Assembly: GCA_947846985.1 (NCBI GenBank)
Contig: CANTUZ010000014.1
Span: 11,081,837-11,145,836 of the forward strand
Length of the DNA stretch: 64,000 bases
Origin: Fratercula arctica
Lineage: Eukaryota; Chordata; Aves; Charadriiformes; Alcidae
Direction: 5' to 3'
A program made the position numbers and the translations under genes. This document shows, one piece after another, positions 1 through 31,619 of the stretch (position 1 is its first letter; every line of letters begins with the position of its first letter). The notes under the pieces are model-generated. The model was not told the DNA's origin. It saw only the letters and a list, made by a program, of their open reading frames with translations, and made no database searches.

Positions 1-783
1 AAATACCCCAAAAACGGCACTTGGGCACCCCAAAACCCCCCAAAATGCTCCAAAACAGCCCCAAAACAGCCCAAAATCTGCAGCGCGGCACCCCAAAATG
101 ACCACAAACGCCCCCAAAACGGCAGCGGGGCACCCCAACCCCCCCCCGACAGCCCCAAATATCCCAAAACAGCCCAAAACCACCCCAAAATCTGCCCCGG
201 GGCACCCCCAGAATGGCCTAAAATACCCCAAATTAGCCCCAAATACCCCCAAAACCGCACCAGGGTCCCCCAAAACACCCCAAAAAACCCAAACACCCCC
301 CAATTTTCCAAAATACTCCCCAAAAAAGGGCCCAAAATACCCCAAAAAAGAGCCCAAAATACCCCAAAACCCCCAAACCGGCCCCAAATCCCCCCAAAAC
401 CACCCTGGGCCCCCCCCAAAGCCCCCCAGAAGGGACCCAAATACCCTAAAATATCCCAAAAACCCACAAAACTGCCCCAAAATAACCCCGAAATCCGCAC
501 AAAACACCCCAAAACGTGCCCCGGGGCAGCCCCAAAAAACCCCCGGAATGGCCCAAAATACCCAAAACGGCCCAAAACGACCCAAAGCACCCCCAAGAGA
601 TACAAAATGCCCCAAAATCGCCTCCAATAACCCCCCAAAACGACCCCAAAAATCCTCTCGGGGCCCCAACGGCTCCAATTTCACCAAAATTACCCCCAAA
701 TCGCCCCAAAACGGCTCAAACTCCCCAAGCCGGGGGGGGGGGGGGGAACCCCCAAAATCTCCGCTTTTACCCCCAAAATTCAC
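1..783. repeat. C/A-rich low-complexity sequence (IPO4 intron)
   Basis: Irregular runs of CCCCAAAA-type sequence, lying downstream of the last visible IPO4 exon on the minus strand, so intronic. It gives long spurious open frames rich in Pro, Lys and Gln. No gene is seen in it. Confidence 0.7.
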
Positions 784-3046
784 CTCGTCGGCGTCCAGCA
801 GCTCCCTCAGGGCCCTCAGGACGTCGGGCAGCAGCGCCCGCAGCAGCTCCTGAGCGCCAAAAAAGAGGTAAAAAACGGCAATTTCGGTTAAAAACCACCA
901 TAAAAAAAGGAACGTGGGAAAACCCCGAGGGGCCCCGGACCCAAACCCTCCCAAAAACGCTCGTTTTGCCCTAAAATAATCCTCGTTTTGAAACATTTTT
1001 TTTTTTTTATTTTGGGCTTCAGGAGGCGCCGCCCAAGCGCCGTTTTGGGGCCGAAAATGCCTTTTGGGGGCCAATGAAGCGCCGTTTTTTGGGCATCCCC
1101 AAAAGCACTTGGTTTAAGGGGAAGTTGAGGAGGGGCGGAACGTCAGCCATTTTGAGGCAAAACCCCACCATTTTGGCAACCCCCAAACCCGCTATTTTTA
1201 ATTTCCCAAAACATCCCCTTCAGAGGGGGGGGGTCCCCGGGCCCATTTTTGGCCCAAACCCCCCCATTTTTTGGGTCCCAAACCCCCCCCCCCCCCCCCC
1301 CATTTCCAGGCTCCACAAAACCCCCGTTTTCGCCCGGCCTCCCCCCCCGGCGCCCGTTTTTGGGGTGAAACCCCGGGGGTTTTTGGGGGTGTTTTCCCCC
1401 CCCCCCCACCCCCCCCTTCACCGTGCGGGTGCCCCCCAGGGCGGCCGCCAGCCCCCCCAGGGCCCGCAGGCCGTAAGCCACCAGCTGGGGGGGGCACCCC
1501 GGGGCCAGCGCCCCCCGGCAGAGGGTGGCCAGCGGGGGGGCCAGCGGGGCCAGCGCCTGGGGGGCCGCCTCCAGCGCCGCGCTCAGCACCACCAGCGCCG
1601 TCTGGGGGGGGGCATAATTAGCCAAATATTCATTAATTAAACACCCCCCCCCCCCAACAGCCCCCCACTCAGCGTCGCTGCGGCGATGTGGGGGGGGGGG
1701 GGGGGGGCTCCGAAGCGACCCCGGGGGCAATTAGTGGGGGGGAAATGGCCACTAATTGTGTGTCGTGTCCCCCCCCCCCGTTGTGTCACTTTTTTGGGGG
1801 GGGGGTAGGGGGGGGTCAGCGCTTACCTCCTGCTGGGGGGGGCGGGGGTCGCGGGCGGCCGCCTGCAACCAGGTGCCGAGGGGTCCCCAAGCGCCGACCC
1901 CCCCCCCGGCGCAGCAGCAGAGCCCCCAGTTGGGCCAGGGCCACCCGCACCGCGTGCCTGGGGGGGGGGGGGGGGGCAAAGCGTGGGGGGGGGGTCACTT
2001 GGAAGCTGGGGGGGGGGGGGGCACCCCCGAAATGGGGGAAAAAACAGACATTTTTGGGGGTGGGGAACCCAAAAACCACCACTATTGTGGGGGGGGGGGG
2101 GGGGAAACGGCCGCTACTGGGGGGGAAGGGGGGGGGACACACAAGCCCAAACCACCGTTGGTTGGGGGGGGGGGGGGGGGGGACGGACACACCCGCTGTT
2201 ATTTCGGGGGGGGGGGGAAACGCACCCCCCCAACCCCACTATTATTGAGGGAAAAAAAAAACCACAGTTATTTTGGGGGGGTGAAGCCCCCCCAAACCCA
2301 CTATTATTAGGAGCAAACCCACTGTTGGGGGGGGCGGGGCACTCTCAAAACCGCTATTATTTGGGGGGGGGGAAAACCCACCGGTTTTTTTTTTTGGGGG
2401 GGGGACACACCAAAATCCACCATTATGGGGGGGTTCTTCCCCCCCCCCCCCCCCCCCCTCCCCCAGACTCACTCCGTCTCCTGCTCCAAAGCTTCAGCCA
2501 CCATCGCCGGGAGCCTGCGGGGGGGGGGGGGGGTTGATAAGGGGGGGGGGGTGAGGGGGGGGGGGGTTGACACGCCCACCCCCCGCCCCCCCCCCCCCCA
2601 AGACCCACCTGAGGCGCAGATCCGGCTCCAGCCCCCGCCATTTCCCCCAGCAGCCGCCCGCCGCAGCAGCACCGCCGCCAACTGCCGGACCTGGGGGAAG
2701 GGGGAGGAACGTCGAGGGTCGATGGGGGGGGGAAAACCCCCGGTACCGGAGCCCCCCCCCCCCGAGAAAGGGGGGTTTTGGGGGTGGGGGGGGGGGGGGG
2801 AAAGGCCGCACCTGGGGCTGGGGGGCGGCGGTGAGGAGGAGGCCGAGGCGGGCGGGGGTCTGCGGGTCGGCGAAGGCCTCGCGAAGGCCGGCGGTGGCCT
2901 AAAGGGAGGATTAAGCATTCGGGGGGGGGTCTCCCAGTGCCTTGTGCCCCCCCCCCCCAACGCCGGGGGTCCGTTACCCGGCGGATGACGCCGCTGTCGG
3001 GCTCCAGGAGAGCGGCGAGGAGCCGTTCCAGCTCGGGCGCCGCCAT
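784..3046 (-). CDS. IPO4: Importin-4, 5' part (partial, runs off left edge)
   Basis: Importin-beta family nuclear import receptor (HEAT repeats) that carries cargo such as ribosomal proteins and histones. Seven exons on the minus strand: 3046-2978, 2898-2812, 2690-2609, 2514-2473, 1957-1827, 1601-1422 and 849-784. The start is MAAPELERLLAALLEPDSG, matching the human N-terminus. Later blocks include VRQLAAVLLRR, then WRGLEPDLRLR, LPAMVAEALEQETE, HAVRVALAQLGALLLRR, AWGPLGTWLQAAARDP, an exon with VAYGLRALGGLAAAL, and ELLRALLPDVLRALRELLD. Exons 1, 2, 4, 6 and 7 keep phase. Exon 3 is two bases too long and exon 5 one base too long for the expected frame, each time in a G run. Human IPO4 is about 1,080 aa, so only the first fifth is here. 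Identity comes from exon-by-exon similarity; whether the indels are real or assembly errors is open. Confidence 0.88.
1960..2455. repeat. Poly-G-interrupted low-complexity tract in IPO4 intron 4
   Basis: G runs of 7-18 separated by short A/C/T words such as CACTATTATTG and GGGGAAACG. Minus-strand sense RNA is C-rich. No coding signal. Confidence 0.65.
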
Positions 3047-3050
3047 CTTG
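3039..3050 (-). promoter_or_regulatory. YY1-type motif over the IPO4 start codon
   Basis: Minus strand reads CAAGATGGCGGC, the YY1 consensus, with the ATG of IPO4 inside it. A second ATGGCGG on the opposite strand follows at 3059-3065. Start codons embedded in YY1 sites are common in TATA-less housekeeping promoters; use of this site is inferred. Confidence 0.6.
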
Positions 3051-3285
3051 GTTTTCAATATGGCGGCGGGCGGAAGGGGAGGGGTTTAAAGGCCCTTCTA
3101 GCCGGCCCGGAGGTCCCGCCACTCGTTGGTGTCCGGCTCTTAAAGGGGCGACGGCGGCGTGGTAACCGCGGTGGGGCCCACCCACCTGCCTTAAAAGGGC
3201 AACGCCGCAGCCTTAAAAAGGGTGACGTCACACCCCCCCCCCCCCCCCCCCCAAAATGACATCACAGGCCGCCAGCGTGACATCA

Positions 3286-6108
<2,823 letters not shown>

Positions 6109-6179
6109 CGTGGCCGCCCCGGCTCCTCTCCCCTCGCCCGGAAGCGGAAATGACACCCCCCCCCAAGACCCCCCGCCCA

Positions 6180-6450
6180 CGACGTCACTTCCCTCCACAC
6201 CCCCCCCTTCCCCACGCACGGCGGGAAGACAAAATGGCGGCGCCCGCCCCGGGGGCTGCCGGGAGTTGTAGTTACGCGCGCCCCCCTCACTTCTTCCGCG
6301 TTGGCCGCGGCCAATCAGCGCGCAGGGCCCGCCCCGCCGCCGCCGCGCAGCGCCGCGATTGGTGGCCCATTTAAACACCCTCCCTCCCTCCACCGGCAGA
6401 CCAATGGGGTGCGAGCGCGGGCGACGTCGACCAATGGGGTGGCGCGGGGG
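6180..6450 (-). promoter_or_regulatory. NEDD8 promoter region
   Basis: Just upstream of the NEDD8 ATG. It contains an AAAATGGCGGC YY1-like word (6231-6241), a ZNF143/THAP11-like ACTACAACTCCC on the minus strand (about 6261-6272), and CCAAT boxes at about 6311, 6357 (reverse), 6402 and 6431. No TATA box. Typical CpG-island housekeeping promoter; activity is inferred. The candidate last TINF2 exon overlaps its far end. Confidence 0.6.
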
Positions 6451-9400
6451 GCGGAGCCAGGCGGCAACGGCACAGAATATGGCAGGGGGGCGACTGTAAT
6501 AGCTCCCTATTTGGCAGCGGCCCTGGAGCGGGCAATTAACGTCGGGGGTAATTACGGGGGGGTAATTAAAAGCCGGGCACTCACCGGAGCGGGGAAGGGA
6601 GTGGCGGGAGCGGGGCAGAGCCCGGACCTGCAGGAGAAAAAGGGGGATTAAGGCCCTTCCTGCCCCTAATTAACCCATCCTTGCTCGCTAATTACCCCCC
6701 CCCGTCCCCTAATTACCCCCCCTTGGCCTCTAATTGCCCCTCCAGAGCCTTAATTACCCCCGCAGGCCACGCGCTCGCCCCAGGACACCCTTCATTTCCC
6801 CCGTATCCCCCAGTTACGCCCTCCCAGACCCCTCATTACCCCCCTAATTAGCGCCCCCCCCCCCCCCCACCTTTCTGCGGGGGGAATCGTCATCCTCGAC
6901 GTCACTGATGATGTCATCGACAGGCTCTGCGGGGGGGGGGGTGAGGGGGGGGGAGTGAGGGGGGGGCCGGGACACCCGGGACCCCTCCCGGGGGGGGGGG
7001 GGGATAAACTCACCCAAGGGCGGGGCCTGGAGGGGGAGGAGCCTCCGGAATCCTGGGCGTGGCCTCAGCCTGGGCGTGGGCGGGGCCGTAATGGTAATGG
7101 AGGGGCGGGGCTTGAGGGGGCGGAGGGGGCGGGGCTACTCACCGGGTGGGCGTGTCCTGCGTCCGGGGGGCGGGGAGGGGGTGGGGCACAGGGCCTGAGG
7201 AGGGGGGGGCGGGGCTTAGTGTTGGGTGGGGCTCGCAGGCCACACCCCCTCCCCCAAAGCCCCACCCCTTTGTACCAAGCCCCCGCCCACCGCGCTAAAC
7301 CCCGCCCCTTCCGGCCAAGCCCCCGCCCCCTGCCTCAAGCCCCGCCTACCGCAGTGGGCGTGGCCCACGTCAGCCAGGTACTGCCTCAGGATTGGCAGGT
7401 CGTGGGGGCGGGGCCCCGGGGGGGCGTGGCTCCAAACCACCTCCTGCAGCTGGAAGGGATTGGGGGGGGGGGGCGGGGTCAGGGCGGGCGGGGCCCAACC
7501 CAGGCCACGCCCCCTTTGCATGGAGCCCCGCCCTCTCCCTAAGCCCCGCCCCCAGGGCTTTTCCCACGCCCCCCCCATTCACCATTGCCCCGGCCATAAA
7601 GCCCCGCCCCCTCCTGAGGCCCCGCCCTCTCCCTAAGCCCCGCCCCCAGGGCCTTTTCCCACGCTCCCCATTCACCTTTCACCCCCCCCAGGCCCCTCCC
7701 TCCCCCTAAATCCCACCCCAAGGGCTGTTCCCGCGCCCTCCATTCATGGCTCCCCCGGGGGGGTGGGGCCCCCCGAAGCCCCGCCCCCTCCCCGGGCCCC
7801 ACCCACTCGAGGCCACACCCCTTCTCCCGAGGCCCCGCCCACCTGGCGCAGGTCGGGGGGGGGCAGGGCGCTCTCCAGCCGCTCCAGGCACTCGTGGAAG
7901 AGACGCTCCAGCGCCTGCAGGAACGGCTCCCCGTACTCCTCCTGCACCGGGCCCTGCGGGTACTGGGAGCTAACTGGAGGCACTGGGAGACCCTCCCCCG
8001 CCGCAGCCGGGGACCCTTCCGGAGGGATTCGGGGGGGCAGCGGGGCACTGGGAGGCACTGGGAGGCCATCAGAGGGCTTTAAAGGGAACTGGGAGGGACT
8101 GGGGAGCACTGGGAGGGACTGGGAGGCCATCAGAGGGCACTGGGGGGGCACTTAGAGGGAACTGGGAGGGACTGGGGAGCACTGGGAGGGACTGGGAGGC
8201 ACTGGGAGGCCATCAGAGGGCACTCGGGGGGCACTTAGAGGGAACTGGGAGGGACTGGGGAGCACTGGGATGTACTGGGAGGGCACTGGGAGGCCCTGGT
8301 CTGCACTGGGATGTACTGGGAGGGCACTGGGAGGCCCTGGTCTGCACTGGAATGTACTGGGAGGGCACTAGGAGGCCCTGGTCTGTACTAGGAGGGCACT
8401 GGGAGGCACTGGGAGGCCCTGGTCTGCACTGGGATGTACTGGGAGGGCACTAGGAGGCCCTAGTCTGTACTGGGAGGGCACTGGGAGGCACTGGGAGGGC
8501 ACTGGGAGGCCCTGGTCTGCACTGGGATGTACTGGGAGGGCACTGCGAGGCCTTGGGAGGGCACTGGGATGTAGTGAGAGGGCACTAGGAGGCCCTGGTC
8601 TGCACTGGGATGTACTGGGAGGGCACTGCGAGGCACTGGGATGTACTGGGAGGGCACTGGGAGGCCCTGGTCCGTACTGGGATGTACTGGGAGGGCACTG
8701 GCAGAGAACTGGGAGGCACTGGTCTGTACTGGGAGGGCACTGGGAGGCACTGGGGGGCACTGGGAGGCCCTGGTCTGTACTGGGATGTACTGGGAGGGCA
8801 GTGGGTGGGCACTGGGAGGGCTCTGGGAGGCACTGGGAGGTACCTGCAGGTAGGCGTCCCGCTGGCGGGGGTGGGCCAGCAGCTCCAGCACCATCTCGCG
8901 GAAGCTCTCCTGCGCCTCCCCCACCATGGCCAGGTCCTGGGGGCTCTGGGGGGGCGGGGGGGGGACGGACACGGGGGGGGGGGGGTGAGGCCACCCCTGG
9001 GACCCCCCAAACCCCATCCCCCCCCCCCCCATAGGTCACTCACGGCCGGGCCGTGGCCGCCCCCCGCCGCCTCCTCCTCCTCCTCGGGGAAGAAGGTGTC
9101 GATGGCGTCCAGGATCCTGCCGTCGGGCTGGGCCTCCCGCAGCATGTGCACCACCACCTGCCGGCAAAAGATGGCCGCCAGCCCCGGGGGGGGATGGGAA
9201 GATGGCCGCCGGCCCCGAGAAGATGGCCGCCAGCATGGGGAACCTCCACAAGATGGCCGCCAGCCCCGGGGGGGGATGGGAAGATGGCCGCCGGCCCCAA
9301 GAAGATGGCCGCCAGCATGGGGAACCTCCGCAAGATGGCCGCCAGCCCCAGGGGGTGATGGGAAGATGGCCGCCAGGCCCCAAGGGATTGTGGGAAGATG

Positions 9401-11265
9401 GCTGCCAGCGTGGGGAACCTCTGCAAGATGGCCGCCAGCCCCAGGGGATGATGGGAAGGGCGGGGCAGCGGCCATCTTGGATGTGTCGGGGCGGGGTGGC
9501 GGCCATCTTGGGCGTGGCACGGCACGGCAGCGGCCATCTTGAGACACAAGGGCAGGGCGGCGGCCATCTTGGGTGTGGCAGGGCAGGGTGGCGGCCATCT
9601 TAGGACATTGGGGCGGGGTGGCGGCCATCTTGAGAGGGACATGGGGTGTCTCACGTCGAGCCAATCATTGGACATATGGGGGCGGGGCAGGGCGGGGTGG
9701 CAGCCATCTTGAGAGGGACATGGGGTGTCTGGCGGCCATCTTGGGACAGGGGGGCGGGGCAGGGCGGGGCGGCAGCCATCTTGGGAGGGACATGGGGTGT
9801 CTGGCGGCCATCTTGGGACACGGGGGCGGGGCAGGGCGGGGCGGCAGCCATCTTGGGAGGGACATGGGGTGTCCGGCGGCCATCTTGGGACACGGGGGTG
9901 GGGCAGGGCGGGGCGGCAGCCATCTTGGGAGGGACATGGGGTGTCCGGCGGCCATCTTGGGACACGGGGGCGGGGCAGGGCGGGGCGGCAGCCATCTTGG
10001 GAGGGACATGGGGTGTCCGGCGGCCATCTTGGGACACGGGGGCGGGGCGGGGCGGGGCGGCGGCCGCCCTCGGGCAGGGGGCGGGAGGAGGCGTGGGGTT
10101 ACTCACGGCGGCCTGCAGGCCCAGGCGCAGGCGGGCGGCGTGGCGGAAGTGGAGGGCGCCGGGGGCCGCCCGCCCCACGGCTTCCAGCAGCCCCAGCACC
10201 CGGGGGAACTGCGCCAGGCCGCGGCCCCGCACCACGCGCCAGGCCGCCGCCATCGACAGGCGCAGGGCCACCGCCGGGCTGGGGGGGGGCGGGGTCAGGG
10301 GCAGGCCCCGCCCACTCTAAGGCCGTAAACCCCGCCCCCTCGGTCCATAGCCCCGCCCACAGCCCCATAGCCCCGCCCACAGCCCCTATAGCCCCATCCA
10401 CAGCCCATAGCCCCGCCCCTATAGGCCCCGTAGCCCAGCCCACTAGCCCTGCCCCTAGCCCATAGCCCCTGTCCCACAGCCTCATAGCCCCGCCCCAGCC
10501 CCATAGCCCCGCCCACAGCCCCATAGCCCCACCCCTTAGGCCCGTAGCCCCGCCCACAGCCCCATAGCCCCGCCCACAGCCCCTATAGCCCCATCCACAG
10601 CCCCATAGCCCCGCCCCTTAGGCCCGTAGCCCCGCCCACAGCCCCATAGCCCCGCCCACAGCCCCATAGCCCCATCCACAGCCCCATAGCCCCGCCCCTT
10701 AGGCCCGTAGCCCCGCCCACAGCCCCATAGCCCCGCCCACAGCCCCATAGTCCCGCCCCTTAGTCCCGTAGCCCCGCCCACAGCCCCATAGCCCCGCCCA
10801 CAGCCTCTCAGCCCCGCCCACAGCCCCGCCCACAGCCTCTCAGCCCCGCCCACAGCCCCATAGCCCCGCCCACATCCCTATAGCCCCATCCACAGCCCCA
10901 TAGCCCCGCCCACATCCCTATAGCCCCATCCACAGCCCCATAGCCCCGCCCACAGCCCCATAGCCCCGCCCCTTAGGCCCGTAGCCCCGCCCACAGCCCC
11001 ATAGCCCCGCCCTGGGCGCTCGCCCCAACGCCATAGCCCCGCCCCTTAGGCCCGTAGCCCCGCCCACATCCCTATAGCCCCCCCCCGGTGCCCTGTAACC
11101 CCACCCACTGCCCCGTAGCCCCGCCTCCCGGGCCGTGTAGCCACGCCCACAGCCCCCCCAAGGCCCCGCCCCTTAGGCCCTGTAGCCACGCCCCCGCCCC
11201 CCCCCCGCGCGCCCGTAGCCCCCGCCCCCCTCCCGCGCCGCTCACCTCACGTCCTTTCCGGCCAT
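6371..11265 (-). CDS. TINF2: TIN2 shelterin subunit
   Basis: TIN2 bridges TRF1, TRF2 and TPP1 in shelterin at telomeres. Exons: 11265-11246, 10278-10107, 9157-9044, 8945-8844, 7953-7843, 7449-7350, 7156-7143, 7026-7014, 6926-6871, 6627-6585 and a possible last exon 6522-6371. Matches to human TIN2: AAAWRVVRGRGLAQFPRVL (human SWQVVRGRCVEHFPRVL), VVVHMLREAQPDGRILDAI then DTFFPE, GEAQESFREMVLELL, EEYGEPFLQALERLFHE and LRQYLADVGHAHC. These form the TRFH-like N-terminal domain. The 3' half is poorly conserved: microexons of 14 and 13 nt, then an acidic exon (DDIISDVEDDDSPRRK) like human GDLVLDSDEEE, then RALPRSRHSLPRS. All phases agree, giving 298 aa if the last exon is right (human 354/451). I cannot find the TRF1-binding FxLxP motif. 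The 3' end is weak; no poly(A) signal is visible. Confidence 0.87.
8065..8843. repeat. ACTGGGAGG-type minisatellite in TINF2 intron 4
   Basis: Words ACTGGGAGGGACTGGGAGG, CACTGGGATGTACTGGGAGG and GGCCCTGGTCTGCACTGGG recur in a higher-order pattern of about 60-75 bases. The array directly abuts the exon 4 donor (GTACCTCCCAGTGCC on the minus strand), so the donor flank is itself part of the repeat. Confidence 0.85.
9165..10060. repeat. Array of YY1-like motifs in TINF2 intron 2
   Basis: Two arms. From about 9169 to 9450, AAGATGGCCGCCAGCC recurs about ten times at 20-32 base spacing, mixed with GGGGGATGGG. From about 9466 to 10040 the complement GCGGCCATCTTGGGA recurs about 16 times at 28-40 bases, ending in five near-identical 72-bp units with GGGACATGGGGTGTC. 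The motif orientation therefore flips near 9455. Each word matches the YY1 consensus AAGATGGCSGC. Confidence 0.85.
10310..11090. repeat. CCCCGCCCACAGCCCCATAG minisatellite in TINF2 intron 1
   Basis: Tandem words of about 19-20 bases (CCCCGCCCACAGCCCCATAG, CCCCGCCCCTTAGGCCCGTAG variants). Sense RNA (minus) is G-rich, with GGGGCTATGGGGCTGTGGGC-type sequence able to form G-quadruplexes. Confidence 0.85.
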
Positions 11266-11640
11266 GCTGCGCGCGGCGGTGGCGTCACTTCCGGGCCGGG
11301 GGAGCCCCCCCCCCCCCCCCCCCCCTCCCCTTCCCGTGCGCGGCGGCACCGGCAACGCGCCGGCGGCCCCGCGCGCCCGCCGCGCCGGAAGCGACGTCAG
11401 CGCGCACACGCGCGGGCCTGGCCCCGCCCCTCTCCGCGTTGGCCGCCGCGCGCCTTCGTGACGTCGCTTCCGGCCGTTCCCCCCCCACAAGGCGCGCGCG
11501 CCTCCTCCTCGGTGACGTCACGGAGGCGGAGTTTCGTCACAGCCGGTTTTATTGGCGGGGTGCGGGGGGGGGGGTGTGTGACGTCACGGGGTGGGGGGGT
11601 GAGAGAGAGCGTCGGTGACGTCATTGGGGAGGGTTTTGGG
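11266..11640 (-). promoter_or_regulatory. TINF2 promoter with clustered CRE palindromes
   Basis: CpG-rich sequence upstream of the TINF2 ATG. Perfect TGACGTCA palindromes lie at 11513-11520, 11579-11586 and 11616-11623, with near matches GACGTCAG (about 11393) and TGACGTCG (about 11459). ETS-like CTTCCGG words occur at 11287, 11467 and on the other strand at 11386. ATF/CREB and ETS use is inferred. Confidence 0.55.
11548..11553 (-). terminator. Poly(A) signal of TGM1
   Basis: AATAAA on the minus strand (TTTATT within GGTTTTATTGGC). It is the first AATAAA I see downstream of the TGM1 last exon, implying a 3' UTR of about 1.4 kb, and it lies only about 285 bases upstream of the TINF2 start codon. 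Confidence 0.65.
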
Positions 11641-11689
11641 GCGGGAAAAGGGGGAAACGGGGAGCGGGGGGGGGAAGGGCGGGGCCCGC

Positions 11690-12930
11690 CCAGTGCTCCC
11701 AGTAACAGCCCAGTGCTCCCAGTAACACACCCCAGTGCTCCCAGTAACGTCCCAGTGCTCCCAGTAACAGCCCAGTGCTCCCAGTAACACACCCCAGTGC
11801 TCCCAGTAATGTCCCAGTGCTCCCAGTAACACACCCCAGTGCTCCCAGTAACAGCCCAGTGCTCCCAGTAACGTCCCAGTGCTCCCAGTAACATACCCCA
11901 GTGCTCCCAGTAACAGCCCAGTGCTCCCAGTAACGTCCCAGTGCTCCCAGTAACATACCCCAGTGCTCCCAGTAACAGCCCAGTGCTCCCAGTAACACAC
12001 CCCAGTGCTCCCAGTAACAGCCCAGTGCTCCCAGTGTGCCCCAAAGCTGGCTCCAGTGCTCCCAGTGACCCCCTAAACTGGTCCCAGTCAGCCTCCCAGT
12101 GCTCCCAGTGCCCCCCAGTCCCCCTCCCAGTGCTCCCAGTGCCTCCCAGTATACACTGACCCTGGTTCTGGTGTTCCCAGTGCCCCTCCCAGTCCCCCTC
12201 CCAGTGCTCCCAGCGCTCCCCAGTCCCCCTCCCAGTGCTCCCAGTGCCCCCCAGTCCCCCTCCCAGTGCTCCCAGGGCTGCCCACTCACCCTCCCAGTGC
12301 CCCCAGTCCCCCTCCCAGTGCTCCCAGTGCCCCCCAGTATACACTGACTCTGGTTCTGGTGTTCCCAGTCCCCCTCCCAGTGCCCCCAGTCCCCCTCCCA
12401 GTGCTCCCAGTGCCCCCCAGTATACACTGACTCTGGTTCTGGTGTTCCCAGTCCCCCTCCCAGTGCCCCCAGTCCCCCTCCCAGTGCTCCCAGTGCCCCC
12501 AGTCCCCCTCCCATTGCTCCCAGTGCCTCCCAGTATACACTGAACCTGGTTCTGGTGTTCCCAGTCCCCCTCCCAGTGCCCCCAGTCCCCCTCCCAGTGC
12601 TCCCAGCGCCCCCCAGTCCCCCTCCCAGTGCCCCCAGTCCCCCTCCCAGTGCTCCCAGTGCCCCCAGTATACACTGACTCTGGTCCTGGTGTTCCCAGTC
12701 TCCCTCCCAGTGCTCCCAGTGCCTCCCAGTATACACTGACCCTGGTTCTGGTGTTCCCAGTGCCCCTCCCAGTCCCCCTCCCAGTGCTCCCAGCGCCCCC
12801 CAGTCCCCCTCCCAGTGCTCCCAGTGCCCCCAGTCCCCTCCCAGTGCCCCCAGTCCCCCCTCCCCACTGCTCCCAGTGCCCCCCAGTCCCCCTCCAGTGC
12901 TCCCAGCGCCCCCAGTCCCCCTCCCAGTGC
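11690..12930. repeat. CAGTGCTCCCAGT minisatellite forming the TGM1 3' UTR
   Basis: From 11690 to 12040 the unit is CCCAGTGCTCCCAGTAACA (16-21 bases). From 12040 to 12930 the core CCCCCTCCCAGTGCTCCCAG is organised in a roughly 80-180 base higher-order unit with GTATACACTGACTCTGGTTC. It has no stop in the minus frame continuous with TGM1. It lies between the TGM1 stop region and the TGM1 poly(A) signal. Confidence 0.9.
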
Positions 12931-12937
12931 CCGCCCT

Positions 12938-31595
<18,658 letters not shown>

Positions 31596-31619
31596 CGCCT
31601 GCTGGGCACCAGTGAGACC

